Source: an uncultured Porphyromonadaceae bacterium
GTDB lineage: Bacteria; Bacteroidota; Bacteroidia; Bacteroidales; Muribaculaceae
Assembly (NCBI GenBank): GCA_900548875.1
Contig: URMA01000001.1
Location: 131,096 to 195,095 of the forward strand
Reading direction: 5' to 3'
DNA length: 64,000 nucleotides
Every line of letters starts with the position of its first letter. The stretch's first letter is position 1. The notes below the pieces were generated by a model that saw only the letters and a program-made list of their open reading frames with translations, made no database searches and was not told the origin of the DNA. Made by a program: the position numbers and the translations under genes. Shown here piece after piece: positions 25,901-34,219 of the stretch.

Positions 25901-28472
25901 TGCCAATAACACATGGAGTTTGTATCTGCCAAAGGGATTTGCTCCATTCACCAGCAAAATAGCCTCTCCGCGTTACAGTCCTTTTCAATTCAACATACAG
26001 GCAAGTTCCGCATACAAGTATTTGAGTTCTCCCGACATTATTGAACCAAAACTGAATTTCTACGGACAATTACTGTTCAACAGTAACATAAACTACATAG
26101 CATACGGCGCGAACAGCATGGTCAAGCGTACTGCCGCTTCAGCCGATATGGCATTAGTAGAGTGTTTAGTAGCCGATGAAGAATCAAGCACTCGTTCCAT
26201 CGAACTGAAAACCGGTGCCATCCAACTGGAACAGAAAAATTCCCCCTATGACTACCGCGACCCGGACATCAAGACGGCGTTCTTCCTGCCGGCACTTGTA
26301 TCCAACGAAAACGGCGAGGTTGTCATCTCGTTCGACGTGCCGAACCGCAACACGCAATGGCAATTCTCGGCCATCGCCTATACGGAAGACATGAAATATG
26401 ACGTTATCAACCGCCTTATCACCGCCAACAAACCGCTGATGGTTCAGCCAAACATGCCACGGTTTGTCCGCATTGGCGACACGCTGACCGTTAAAGCCAC
26501 GGTGATGAACAATACAGACAAGGAAACGACTGCGAAAGTGCGTGTCGAATTTTTCACGCCTAAAGACAACAAGGTGGTTTCTAAAACAGATGTCACACTC
26601 ACACTGCCTGCCAAAGGTTCGGACATCATTGCGTTCGACATGAATATCGATGAAAAATATGACTACCTCGGCTATCGCATCAAAGCGGACAACGGAACAA
26701 ACAGCGACGGCGAGCAGAATATCATAGCCGTGCTCCCCTCCACTACTGATGTCGTGGAAGCAGAACCGTTCTACATGACAGCCGAACAAAAGTCAGCGAA
26801 ATGGGAACTTCCGAAATTCGGACAAGAAGGAAAAATCACTTTTGAATATTGCGACAACCCGGTATGGTACTGTGTAACGGCCCTGCCTTCGGTCATATCT
26901 TCATCAGAAACGGCCACAGCCTACATCACTAACTACTATGCAACGGTGATGGCCGACAACATTGTACGCAGCAATACACAAATCGCCGAAGCCATCAAAA
27001 AGTGGAATGAAACGAAGGAGCAGAAATCCAACCTTCAAAAGAACGCTGAACTGAAAACCATCAGTTTGGAAAACACTCCGTGGCTTAATGAAGCGGAATC
27101 GGAAACGGCGATGATGGGCAAACTTGCCGACCTGACCGATGCCGCCACTATTGAATATCGCAAACAAAAGGCTCTGACCTCTTTGAAGGATTTACAGAAT
27201 GCAGACGGAGGATTCTCTTGGTTTAAAAACTGCGAATCCTCAGAATATATCACACGGACTGTAGTCGAGTATTTCGGACGATTGAAAGAAATGGGCTATT
27301 TCGACAACAACGTTCTTGCTGCCGACATCATAACAAAGGCTGTCAACTATCTCGACAATCAGGTTATCGAAGATTTGAAAAAGGCAAAAGAGCCGGAAAA
27401 ACTGTATGGCGGATATTTCAGCTATCTCAGCGTTCGAATGCTTCACAACGACATACTTATGCCAAAAGAACTGGTTCCGGTGAAAACAAAGACACTGGAA
27501 TCCGTCGAAGACAGTTGGGGCAACTATTCCATCCCAATGAAAGCAGAAGCAGCTATACTGCTTGCCAATTGCGACAAGAAAAAGACTGCTGCCGCAATTG
27601 TGGAATCACTGCGCCAATACACGGTAAAAACAGAAAATCGCGGCATCTACTGGGATGTGAACGGAAACAAGGTAAACATTGCCGCCAACGCACTCCAAGC
27701 CTTCAATAAGGTAAATTCGGAGGATAAGGACATCGACCGTATCCGTCTGTGGCTGCTCCAGCAAAAAGAAACGCAAAACTGGGGAACATCGGCGAATGCC
27801 TGCGATGCCGTCTACGCAGTTCTGACAACAGGCTCATCCTGGGTGAACAGCGAACGTAAGGCTCCGGAAATAAAAGTCGGCAACATAAAAATCGACACAA
27901 AAACAACTGACTGTTATTTCGGCTACATCAAACGCTCGTTCGACTTCGGCACATTGAAGGGCAACAAACTGTCCGTAAAACGCTATGGCGACAATCCGGC
28001 ATGGGGAGCCGTCTACTGCCAGTACAATGCTCCTATGCAGGAAGTACAGAAACAATCGGCCACCGATATTCAGGTCAACAAGGAGTTCTATCTCTACGAC
28101 GAAGCAGGGAAGCTCATAGGAAAACCGGCAAATACCTTCAAGGTAGGCGACCGTGTACAAGTGAGAGTAACCGTCAAAACGGCCCGCGACCTCGACTTCG
28201 TAGCCTTGACCGACGACCGTGCTGCCTGCTTTGAACCCGTTGACCAACTTCCAGTCTACAGTTGGAAAGAAGGCATTCGCAGCTACCGCGAAACACGCGA
28301 CTCGGCTACCAATATCTTCATCACCCGCTTGACAAAAGGAACTTACGTAATGACCTACGACGTATTTGTCAACAATGTCGGTACCTATAACAGCGGCATC
28401 GCCACGGCTCAGTGTCAGTACGCGCCGCAAATCGTGTCTCACTCCAACGGTACCGTAATCACAGCAGAATAG
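22953..28472 (+). CDS. Large alpha-2-macroglobulin-like protein, thioester motif missing
   Basis: 1839 residues with signal peptide MKKLFFFLCILLAAMPAAGA. There is no lipobox, so it is periplasmic or exported. The N-terminal part (about 1-330) is helical. An MG2-type domain lies near residues 530-620 (LKVYRPGETVKFSA). The A2M domain starts near residue 1107 (AFFLPALVSNENGEVVISFDVPNRNTQWQFSAIAYT), followed by the helical toroid of the thioester-domain fold to about 1600. Where thioester proteins have CxEQ there is SSSETA near residue 1314, so it should not trap proteases covalently. Family role: protection from proteases or cell-envelope integrity. No penicillin-binding protein 1C gene, the usual neighbour in Proteobacteria, is present. 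Confidence 0.88.
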   Translation: MKKLFFFLCILLAAMPAAGAKQSEPDFRYPETVMKQAAEQMKKADKKKDYQNFIDGFIRYSIAKSHISQDYVPQIIHTTDSLAATMGDKRFQAVLYCLELKMLEAFYNEKPYVYSSRTEMTDTVPGDIREWTNRNFIDRAVVLAENILAEKDILSKEKVDNFKTIINVPKEGKEFAPTLFDALAYETLEYLNEFEYTENYIYPIQRLVDSKSYINAPKISDEQIINMQQAYFKALLTLHSNNIPAYIYAELKRLDELYWIAYDITDEKVIEPQLEKLYQQFADSKYSTEILIRLLNDKDISEQWYKTAQEHVKRYADYPRINDVKNYINKCEEQSVDLTTKDWWLPSDSIRLDVTARNLNKFKVNIYRVTSQQPQYDKLSELGNPFYSQTFVIESNGIYTTDKKIKLPPLDLGYYLVIVKFTDKKGKTQTSDSRQAFTVSNLTTLFHEVNDEQRLYVVRADNGQPMANALLSFVENKNVVQKQRTNRYGYAVIDRKAGQCNGYATLGNDTVPFYFYTSPTREEYISGKIFTDLKVYRPGETVKFSAIMFHSGKKNIPVKEETVNITVTNPNGKKVAEMTMLTDAFGRVDSTFITSKDGISGYYNISIKNSKNRYIASSSIQVSEYKAPTFYISYDKERSNLATTDSVCLKGTVMTFSQFPIANATISYSLNPQNFYWIENNDLDSTSGTTTTDAQGNWSILLPASIFNGSNWGVFQLELTATSENGETQTTSETIRIGSKTILSMETKEKYLNEQPILFPIHAHNLNQEPMDVDCIYRVIAEKDTVATGTVNTKNPVINLTSLKSGKYKLSLRIAGEKVQDNDIVRDIILYRNSDTLPPVETILWTTKEAVTCNEDNSFSLELGSTADNYFFYTIYNDEKVIVDSWQFKEKGFTNFNEKAEFSNDSKTYLQLTAVHNCEEETVLIELRPSAPRDTVSIKLETFRDNITPGSRETWKLRIADNKGKNYKGAVLANMYDAALNKIANNTWSLYLPKGFAPFTSKIASPRYSPFQFNIQASSAYKYLSSPDIIEPKLNFYGQLLFNSNINYIAYGANSMVKRTAASADMALVECLVADEESSTRSIELKTGAIQLEQKNSPYDYRDPDIKTAFFLPALVSNENGEVVISFDVPNRNTQWQFSAIAYTEDMKYDVINRLITANKPLMVQPNMPRFVRIGDTLTVKATVMNNTDKETTAKVRVEFFTPKDNKVVSKTDVTLTLPAKGSDIIAFDMNIDEKYDYLGYRIKADNGTNSDGEQNIIAVLPSTTDVVEAEPFYMTAEQKSAKWELPKFGQEGKITFEYCDNPVWYCVTALPSVISSSETATAYITNYYATVMADNIVRSNTQIAEAIKKWNETKEQKSNLQKNAELKTISLENTPWLNEAESETAMMGKLADLTDAATIEYRKQKALTSLKDLQNADGGFSWFKNCESSEYITRTVVEYFGRLKEMGYFDNNVLAADIITKAVNYLDNQVIEDLKKAKEPEKLYGGYFSYLSVRMLHNDILMPKELVPVKTKTLESVEDSWGNYSIPMKAEAAILLANCDKKKTAAAIVESLRQYTVKTENRGIYWDVNGNKVNIAANALQAFNKVNSEDKDIDRIRLWLLQQKETQNWGTSANACDAVYAVLTTGSSWVNSERKAPEIKVGNIKIDTKTTDCYFGYIKRSFDFGTLKGNKLSVKRYGDNPAWGAVYCQYNAPMQEVQKQSATDIQVNKEFYLYDEAGKLIGKPANTFKVGDRVQVRVTVKTARDLDFVALTDDRAACFEPVDQLPVYSWKEGIRSYRETRDSATNIFITRLTKGTYVMTYDVFVNNVGTYNSGIATAQCQYAPQIVSHSNGTVITAE

Positions 28473-28490
28473 ACAAATAATCTCACTACA

Positions 28491-28545
28491 AAAACAACCC
28501 GCGGGATTGACTGTAACGCCAATCCCGCGGGTTTTACTTTTTATC
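28491..28545. terminator. Bidirectional terminator between the macroglobulin gene and fcl
   Basis: 14-bp perfect stem (AACCCGCGGGATTG, 28496-28509, with 28520-28533). T-rich tails are present on both strands (TTTTACTTTTT to the right; TTGTTTTT on the minus strand). The genes on either side converge here. Confidence 0.93.
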
Positions 28546-28553
28546 GGATTCTT

Positions 28554-29624
28554 TTAGTTTTCCAAATACCATTTATAGAGCGCGGCTACGCCGTCTTCAA
28601 TCTCCATCTTGTGATGCCAGCCGAGTGAATGCAACTTGCTGACATCGGTCAGCTTGCGCATCGTGCCGTCGGGCTTCGTAGCATCCCAGCAGATTTCACC
28701 TTCATAGCCTATCGTGCGTTTGATGATGTCTGCCAACTGAGCGATAGTTACCTCCTTGCCGCTGCCAATATTGATGTGGCAGTTGCGCACTTCCGGATTG
28801 TCGCCCTTCAGTTGCTCAAAGTCGATATTTTCCATCACATAGACAGAAGCATCCGCCATATCCTCGCTCCAAAGGAATTCACGGATAGGTTTGCCCGACC
28901 CCCAGAGGTTCAAATGGCCGTTGCAAATGCCGTATTTTTCCAACATGGCATCAATAACTTCATCGTTGGCTTTGCCGTCAATATCACCCACCGGACGACG
29001 GTCAAGATCGCGGCGTATAGCCTCACGGTCGTTCTCCATACGTAGTTTTGCCAAATACATCTTACGAATCATAGCCGGCAACACATGGCTGCGCACCAAG
29101 TCGAAATTGTCGTTCGGACCGTAAAGGTTCGTCGGCATAACGGCTATATAGTTTGTACCATACTGCAAGTTGAAGCTTTCACACATCTTCAGTCCGGCAA
29201 TCTTCGCGATAGCATACGGCTCGTTGGTGTATTCCAACGGTGATGTAAGCAAAGCGGATTCAGGTATCGGCTGCGGAGCTTCGCGCGGATAAATGCAAGT
29301 GCTGCCCAAGAAAAGCAGTTTCTTTACACCGTGGCGGAAACTCTCCCCTATCACATTCTGCTGAATCTGCAAATTGCGGTAGATAAAGTCGGCACGATAG
29401 ATGCTGTTTGCCATAATTCCGCCCACGAAAGCTGCGGCAAGAATAACATATTCCGGCTGTTCTTCGTCGAAAAAGCGGCGAACCTCAACGGCATCCAGCA
29501 AATCCAGTTCTGCATGCGTACGGCCTACAAGGTTCGTATATCCCTTGATTTTCAAATTGTTCCATATAGCAGAACCTACCAGTCCGCGGTGGCCTGCCAC
29601 ATAGATTTTAGCATTTTTCTCCAT
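28554..29624 (-). CDS. fcl: GDP-L-fucose synthase
   Basis: 356 residues, extended SDR family. The NADP-binding motif is GHRGLVGSAIW near the N-terminus; the catalytic YxxxK is YAIAKIAG, and Ser/Cys residues lie in LGSTCIYP. The enzyme epimerises and reduces GDP-4-keto-6-deoxy-D-mannose to GDP-L-fucose. It sits 10 bp downstream of gmd, which makes its substrate, and is the last gene of the polysaccharide locus. The length is slightly above the roughly 320 residues of E. coli Fcl, as in many Bacteroidota. Confidence 0.95.
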   Translation of the reverse strand: MEKNAKIYVAGHRGLVGSAIWNNLKIKGYTNLVGRTHAELDLLDAVEVRRFFDEEQPEYVILAAAFVGGIMANSIYRADFIYRNLQIQQNVIGESFRHGVKKLLFLGSTCIYPREAPQPIPESALLTSPLEYTNEPYAIAKIAGLKMCESFNLQYGTNYIAVMPTNLYGPNDNFDLVRSHVLPAMIRKMYLAKLRMENDREAIRRDLDRRPVGDIDGKANDEVIDAMLEKYGICNGHLNLWGSGKPIREFLWSEDMADASVYVMENIDFEQLKGDNPEVRNCHINIGSGKEVTIAQLADIIKRTIGYEGEICWDATKPDGTMRKLTDVSKLHSLGWHHKMEIEDGVAALYKWYLEN

Positions 29625-29634
29625 AATCAGTCCG

Positions 29635-30726
29635 TTAAATCATTTTATCGGTATCGTGCTGACGACGTTTAATCATCTCGATATCGTGGTCGGTCATAAT
29701 GTTTACCAATTCCTCAAATGTGGTTTTGCGCGGATTCCATCCGAGTTTCGTGCGTGCCTTTGTCGGATCGCCTAACAGCTGTTCCACTTCGCACGGACGG
29801 AAATATTTCGGATCAACTTCCACCAGCACCCGTCCGGTAGCCACATCGATACCCTTTTCGTCAACGCCTTCGCCTTCCCAGCGCAGTTCAATGCCGGCAC
29901 GGCGGAAAGAAAGTTCCGTAAATTCACGCACGGAATGGTATTCGCCCGTAGCAATTACAAAATCTTCCGGCTCCGGCTGCTGCATGATAAGCCACATACA
30001 TTCCACATAGTCGCGGGCATAACCCCAGTCGCGGCGGGCGTTCATGTTTCCCAAATACAGTTTGTCCTGCAATCCGGCTACGATGCGCGCTACGGCCAAA
30101 GTAATCTTTCTTGTAACGAAGGTTTCACCGCGGCGTTCGCTTTCGTGATTGAACAGAATACCGTTTACAGCATACATACCGTAACTTTCACGGTAGTTTT
30201 TCGTAATCCAGAAACCATAGATTTTGGCACAGGCATACGGGCTGCGCGGATAGAACGGAGTCGTTTCGCGTTGCGGAATCTCCTGTACCTTACCGAAAAG
30301 TTCCGAAGTACTTGCCTGATAGATACGCGTCTTTTTGTCAAGTTTCAGCATACGCACCGCTTCAAGCAGGCGCAGCGTGCCGATAGCATCTGTTTCGGCT
30401 GTATATTCAGGCACCTCAAACGATACCTTCACATGGCTTTGAGCGGCCAAGTTATAGATTTCATCCGGCTGTATTTCCTGAATGATGCGAATCAGCGAAC
30501 TTGAATCCGTCATGTCGCCATAATGCAGATTGATGAGGCGTTTGCGTTTCATGTCGCGCACCCATTCATCGAAATACAAGTGCTCGATGCGACCGGTGTT
30601 GAACGAAGAACTGCGGCGGATAATGCCGTGTACCTCATACCCCTTATCCAACAAAAATTCAGCCAAGAACGAACCGTCCTGACCTGTGATACCCGTAATA
30701 AGGGCTACTTTTTGAGAATCAGCCAT
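29635..30726 (-). CDS. gmd: GDP-mannose 4,6-dehydratase
   Basis: 363 residues. The Rossmann motif GITGQDGSFLAEFL is at residues 12-25, the catalytic YACAKIYG in the middle, and the conserved NHESERRGETFVTRKI segment further on. It converts GDP-D-mannose to GDP-4-keto-6-deoxy-D-mannose, the precursor of GDP-fucose (through Fcl) and of other 6-deoxy sugars. It lies 13 bp after the HAD gene and 10 bp before fcl, in one transcript with the aminotransferase gene. Confidence 0.96.
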   Translation of the reverse strand: MADSQKVALITGITGQDGSFLAEFLLDKGYEVHGIIRRSSSFNTGRIEHLYFDEWVRDMKRKRLINLHYGDMTDSSSLIRIIQEIQPDEIYNLAAQSHVKVSFEVPEYTAETDAIGTLRLLEAVRMLKLDKKTRIYQASTSELFGKVQEIPQRETTPFYPRSPYACAKIYGFWITKNYRESYGMYAVNGILFNHESERRGETFVTRKITLAVARIVAGLQDKLYLGNMNARRDWGYARDYVECMWLIMQQPEPEDFVIATGEYHSVREFTELSFRRAGIELRWEGEGVDEKGIDVATGRVLVEVDPKYFRPCEVEQLLGDPTKARTKLGWNPRKTTFEELVNIMTDHDIEMIKRRQHDTDKMI

Positions 30727-30739
30727 ATATTTTTTTCCT

Positions 30740-31405
30740 TTATTTAATTATCAAATTCAATATGTCGGACAAGGCATTGACCGTGTAGCGCGGCTTTGCC
30801 TCGTCGGCCACTTCAATGTTCTGCGGATGAATATTCCTTCCGTCGTCCGCAAGACAAACAGTAGTCCAACCCAAGCGGTTGGGATGAAGGAAATCTTTCC
30901 GCGGGTTGTCGCCCACATAGAAAAACGCCTCAGCCTGCGGATAAGTCCGGCAAAAATATTCAAAATTATCGGGAGACGTCTTGTCCTTTCCAGTCTCTTC
31001 CGAAATCAAGATATCCGCCTCATCAAAATAGCGGAACAATCCAAGCGCCTCCAACTTGTTGCGCTGTCCTGTCGAACGCCCGTCAGTGATGATTCCCAAC
31101 CGACAACCGGCAGCCTGCAACGCCGTCAGCAATGCTTCCGCTTCGCCGCCAAGATGCAAATCAGGCTTGTGAGTGCGATAGAGCTCCACCAGTTCGGCAA
31201 CCGGCAAAGTCAGCCCCAACCCCGCTTCCAATGCGTCAAAAGGATTCTCACCTCTGCCAAAAGCGTCCGCCATCCATCGGTAGGCAGTCGGACCATCCAC
31301 TCCATAATCGGCAGCGACTTTGGCGGCAACGGCACGATAACCGGAATATACATAGTCCACCTCTTTATAGAGCGTGTCGTCAAGGTCGAACACCACCACT
31401 TTCAT
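30740..31405 (-). CDS. HAD-family hydrolase, probable sugar or nucleotide phosphatase
   Basis: About 221 residues from ATG 31405 (MKVVVFDLDDTLYKE), 12 bp after the aminotransferase stop; a TTG four codons upstream is less likely. HAD motif I is DLDDTLY, motif II is the Thr/Ser in GIITDGRST, the Lys is in the NKLEALGLF region, and motif IV is FYVGDNPRKDF. The helical cap sits between motifs I and II (C1 type, like phosphoglycolate phosphatase or YjjG). Its place inside a nucleotide-sugar operon suggests dephosphorylation of a sugar intermediate, but the substrate is unknown. Confidence 0.85.
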   Translation of the reverse strand: MKVVVFDLDDTLYKEVDYVYSGYRAVAAKVAADYGVDGPTAYRWMADAFGRGENPFDALEAGLGLTLPVAELVELYRTHKPDLHLGGEAEALLTALQAAGCRLGIITDGRSTGQRNKLEALGLFRYFDEADILISEETGKDKTSPDNFEYFCRTYPQAEAFFYVGDNPRKDFLHPNRLGWTTVCLADDGRNIHPQNIEVADEAKPRYTVNALSDILNLIIK

Positions 31406-31417
31406 AGCCGTCGGCAA

Positions 31418-32551
31418 CTATTTCAGCAGATAGCCTTTCAGCACATCCACTATATATTGCAGTTCTTCCTGTTTCAAGCTCGAACCGCTCGGCAGACACA
31501 ATCCCATGTCGAACAGACGTTCGCAGCAGTCGCCGCCATAATAAGGCGCGTCCTTATAAATAGGTTGCATGTGCATCGGACGCCACAAGCGACGGGTTTC
31601 CACACCGGCTTCCGCCATAATCTGACGTGCCGTTTCCGGGTCTTTTCCCGTAGCCGGGTCGATAAGTATCGTCGACAGCCAGAAATTTGAATTGAAATCG
31701 GCCGACGGATTTTGTTGAACCGTCACTCCCGGAACATCGGCCAAAGCTTTCGTATAGAAACGGTGAATGTCGCGGCGCAGTTCCACATGGTCGGCAAGCA
31801 CGTCCATCTGACCGCAACCGATACCCGCACAAATATTGCTAAGACGGTAATTATAGCCGATTACCTCATGATAGTAGTACGGACGATTTTCACGCGCCTG
31901 TGTTGCATAGAACTTCACGCGGTCGGCCTCTTCCTTCGTGCGGCAAACCAAAGCGCCACCACCCGATGTGGTTATCACCTTGTTGCCGTTAAAGCTCAAG
32001 CAGCCGAACTCTCCAAACGTTCCGCACTTCACGCCCTTGTATTCCGAGCCGAGTGCTTCGGCGGCATCTTCCACCACCGGTATATTGTATTTCTTCGCGA
32101 TGGCCATTATTTCGTCCAATTTTGACGGCATACCGTAAAGATGCACGGGGATAATGGCTTTCGGATATTTGCCTGTTTTTTCCTTTCGGTCGATAATGGC
32201 AGCTTCCAACGCTTCCGGCGACATGTTCCATGTGTCAGGTTCGCTGTCGACAAACACCGGATTGGCACCCTGATATTTCACCGGATTGGCACTTGCCGCA
32301 AACGTGAACGACTGACAGATGACTTCATCGCCCGGACCGACGCCCAACGAAACAAGTCCCAGATGAATGGCAGCCGTTCCGGCACTTAATGCCACCACAT
32401 AAGGAGCACCGAGATATTTTTCCAAACGGTGTTCAAATTCGTCGACGTTGGGGCCCAATGGCACTACCCAATCTTCACGATAGGCTTTTTCCACCCACTC
32501 CATTTCCGTTCCACCCATGTGAACGTAGGAAAGCAAAATGCGAGGTTTCAT
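31418..32551 (-). CDS. DegT/DnrJ/EryC1/StrS aminotransferase, EpsN/PglE-like
   Basis: 377 residues, PLP-dependent nucleotide-sugar aminotransferase. ALSAGTAAIHLGL, CQSFTFAASANPVKYQGA and DSEPDTWNMSPEALE closely resemble EpsN/PglE enzymes, which aminate UDP-4-keto-6-deoxy-GlcNAc. The PLP Lys is in SFNGNKVITTSGGG. The matching 4,6-dehydratase (PglF/EpsC type) is not in the window; Gmd next door makes a 4-keto-6-deoxy GDP-sugar, so a perosamine-synthase-like reaction is an alternative. It is the first gene of its transcript and is preceded by a promoter-bearing repeat. Confidence 0.9.
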   Translation of the reverse strand: MKPRILLSYVHMGGTEMEWVEKAYREDWVVPLGPNVDEFEHRLEKYLGAPYVVALSAGTAAIHLGLVSLGVGPGDEVICQSFTFAASANPVKYQGANPVFVDSEPDTWNMSPEALEAAIIDRKEKTGKYPKAIIPVHLYGMPSKLDEIMAIAKKYNIPVVEDAAEALGSEYKGVKCGTFGEFGCLSFNGNKVITTSGGGALVCRTKEEADRVKFYATQARENRPYYYHEVIGYNYRLSNICAGIGCGQMDVLADHVELRRDIHRFYTKALADVPGVTVQQNPSADFNSNFWLSTILIDPATGKDPETARQIMAEAGVETRRLWRPMHMQPIYKDAPYYGGDCCERLFDMGLCLPSGSSLKQEELQYIVDVLKGYLLK

Positions 32552-32582
32552 TTTCTTTTAATTCTAATATTTTTTTCAGTTG

Positions 32583-32640
32583 CAAAGATAGCGAAAGGTG
32601 AACGCAGAGACAAACGAAAACGCAGTTTTCAAATTTGGCC
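32583..32640 (-). repeat. Promoter repeat, copy A (before the aminotransferase gene)
   Basis: On the minus strand it reads GAAAACTGCGTTTTC, then TTTG (32614-32611), 20 bp, then TATCTTTG (32590-32583), and ends about 30 bp before the ATG. The same core recurs at 32759-32848 and 35853-35990. Confidence 0.75.
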
Positions 32641-32698
32641 ATGCTAAACCATATCCCATATTATCCAATATAAGGAAAGATTAACATTAGACAGAAGA

Positions 32699-32758
32699 AC
32701 AGAAGAACAAAATTTTTCCCGACTGTCAATTTTAAAATCTGTGCTTTTGTTCTTCTGT
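32699..32758 (-). other. Long stem-loop in the leader of the aminotransferase transcript
   Basis: ACAGAAGAACAAAA (32699-32712) is the exact reverse complement of 32745-32758, a 14-bp stem with a 32-nt AT-rich loop. No T-tract directly follows on the minus strand, so it is not a typical terminator. It could be a pause or antitermination element, or a processing hairpin. Confidence 0.5.
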
Positions 32759-32848
32759 CAAATATAGCGAAAGGTGAGCGGAGAGACAAACGAAAACTTG
32801 TTTTCATATTTGGCTATCCCGAACAGCCTCCTATCTTCTACAAAGATA
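32759..32848 (-). repeat. Promoter repeat, copy B (two -7 elements)
   Basis: A full-length copy of the repeat. TATCTTTG at its upstream end (32848-32841) is followed by a TAGAAGATAGG..GCTG segment, GAAAACAAGTTTTC, TTTG (32790-32787), 20 bp, and TATATTTG (32766-32759). Confidence 0.75.
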
Positions 32849-32893
32849 CGGCAAACTTCCGCTCAATGTACCAACATAAAATTTTTCTTTCTG

Positions 32894-34207
32894 TTAAAGT
32901 CCGATGCAGTGATATACAAAACCTTCTTCCGCCAAATCGGCTGCATCATAAATGTTTCGGCCGTCCACGATGACATGCTGGCGCATTGCACGATGGATAA
33001 TGCTCCACGAAGGCAAGCGGAACTCTTTCCATTCCGTCAACAGCGCAATGGCATCGGCATCGATTACCGCTTCATACATATCACGCGCATAATTGATGCG
33101 AAGCCCCAAACGGCGGCGCGCTTCGTCCATAGCCACAGGGTCGTAGGCTATGACCTCGGCACCGGCTTCCAGCAATTTCTCGATGACCACCAGCGACGGA
33201 GCTTCGCGCATGTCATCGGTTTCGGGCTTGAACGAGAGTCCCCACATGGCAATACGTTTTCCCTTCAAATCGCCACCGAAAGCATCCGACAGTTTGCGGA
33301 ACACGATTCCTTTCTGCGATTCGTTGACCGCCTCCACCGCTTCAATGACACGCATGTGATAGCCATTCTCCTTGCCCGTATGGATAAGCGCCTTCACATC
33401 TTTCGGGAAGCACGAACCGCCATAACCGCAACCTGCATAAAGGAACTTGTTGCCGATACGGGCATCCGTACCGATACCCTTTCTCACCATATTCACGTCG
33501 GCTCCGACAAGTTCGCAGAGGTTGGCAATATCGTTCATAAACGAAATACGCGTTGCCAGCATGGAGTTAGCGGCATATTTTGTCATCTCTGCCGAAGCAA
33601 TATCCATGAAAATTACCCGGAAATTGTTCAGCAGGAACGGACGATAAAGCCGCTCCATCACTTTCCTTGCACGATCGCTCTCAATACCTATAACAACGCG
33701 GTCGGGCGACATAAAGTCCTTGATGGCAGCCCCTTCCTTTAGAAATTCAGGATTGGAGGCCACTTCAAACGGAATGTCAACGCCACGCTTGTCAAGTTCT
33801 TCACGAATAGCCGCCTTGATTTTTTTCGATGTTCCGACCGGAACCGTACTTTTTGTGACCAGCAAGGCATATTTTTTGATATTCTGCCCGAAGGTTCGCG
33901 CCACTTCCAGCACATACTGCAAATCGGCGCTACCGTCCTCATCCGGCGGCGTTCCTACGGCACTGAACACCACCTCTACGTCATCCAGCACACTCGCCAG
34001 ATTGGTAGTAAAGTGCAGACGGCCGGCCTCCACATTTCGTGTCACCAGTTCGTCCAGTCCTGGTTCATAAATCGGAATAATGCCCTTCTGCAAGTTTTCG
34101 ATTTTTTCCTTATTGATATCCACGCAAGTGACATCGACACCAACTTCAGAAAAGCATGCGCCGGAAACCAATCCGACATATCCGGAACCGACAATTGCTA
34201 TTTTCAT
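32894..34207 (-). CDS. ugd: UDP-glucose 6-dehydrogenase
   Basis: 437 residues. The NAD-binding GSGYVGLVSGACF motif is at the N-terminus, the catalytic Cys is Cys266 in GYGGSCFPKD, and the C-terminal UDP-binding domain contains WGLSFKPETDDMREAPS. It oxidises UDP-glucose twice to UDP-glucuronate, an acidic sugar donor for capsule or exopolysaccharide. It is the third gene of the upxY-led transcript, 12 bp after the acyltransferase gene. Confidence 0.95.
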   Translation of the reverse strand: MKIAIVGSGYVGLVSGACFSEVGVDVTCVDINKEKIENLQKGIIPIYEPGLDELVTRNVEAGRLHFTTNLASVLDDVEVVFSAVGTPPDEDGSADLQYVLEVARTFGQNIKKYALLVTKSTVPVGTSKKIKAAIREELDKRGVDIPFEVASNPEFLKEGAAIKDFMSPDRVVIGIESDRARKVMERLYRPFLLNNFRVIFMDIASAEMTKYAANSMLATRISFMNDIANLCELVGADVNMVRKGIGTDARIGNKFLYAGCGYGGSCFPKDVKALIHTGKENGYHMRVIEAVEAVNESQKGIVFRKLSDAFGGDLKGKRIAMWGLSFKPETDDMREAPSLVVIEKLLEAGAEVIAYDPVAMDEARRRLGLRINYARDMYEAVIDADAIALLTEWKEFRLPSWSIIHRAMRQHVIVDGRNIYDAADLAEEGFVYHCIGL

Positions 34208-34219
34208 ATTCTTTCAAAT

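Larger units (their letters stand above)
32552..32893. promoter_or_regulatory. Intergenic region between ugd and the aminotransferase gene: promoters and hairpin
   Basis: A 342-bp gap without a gene. It holds, in minus-strand order, a TATCTTTG (32848-32841), a second promoter TTTG-N20-TATATTTG (32790-32759), a long inverted repeat (arms 32758-32745 and 32712-32699) and a third promoter TTTG-N20-TATCTTTG (32614-32583). Two segments are copies of a dispersed repeat. Transcripts from the two upstream sites would carry the hairpin in their leader. Confidence 0.6.
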
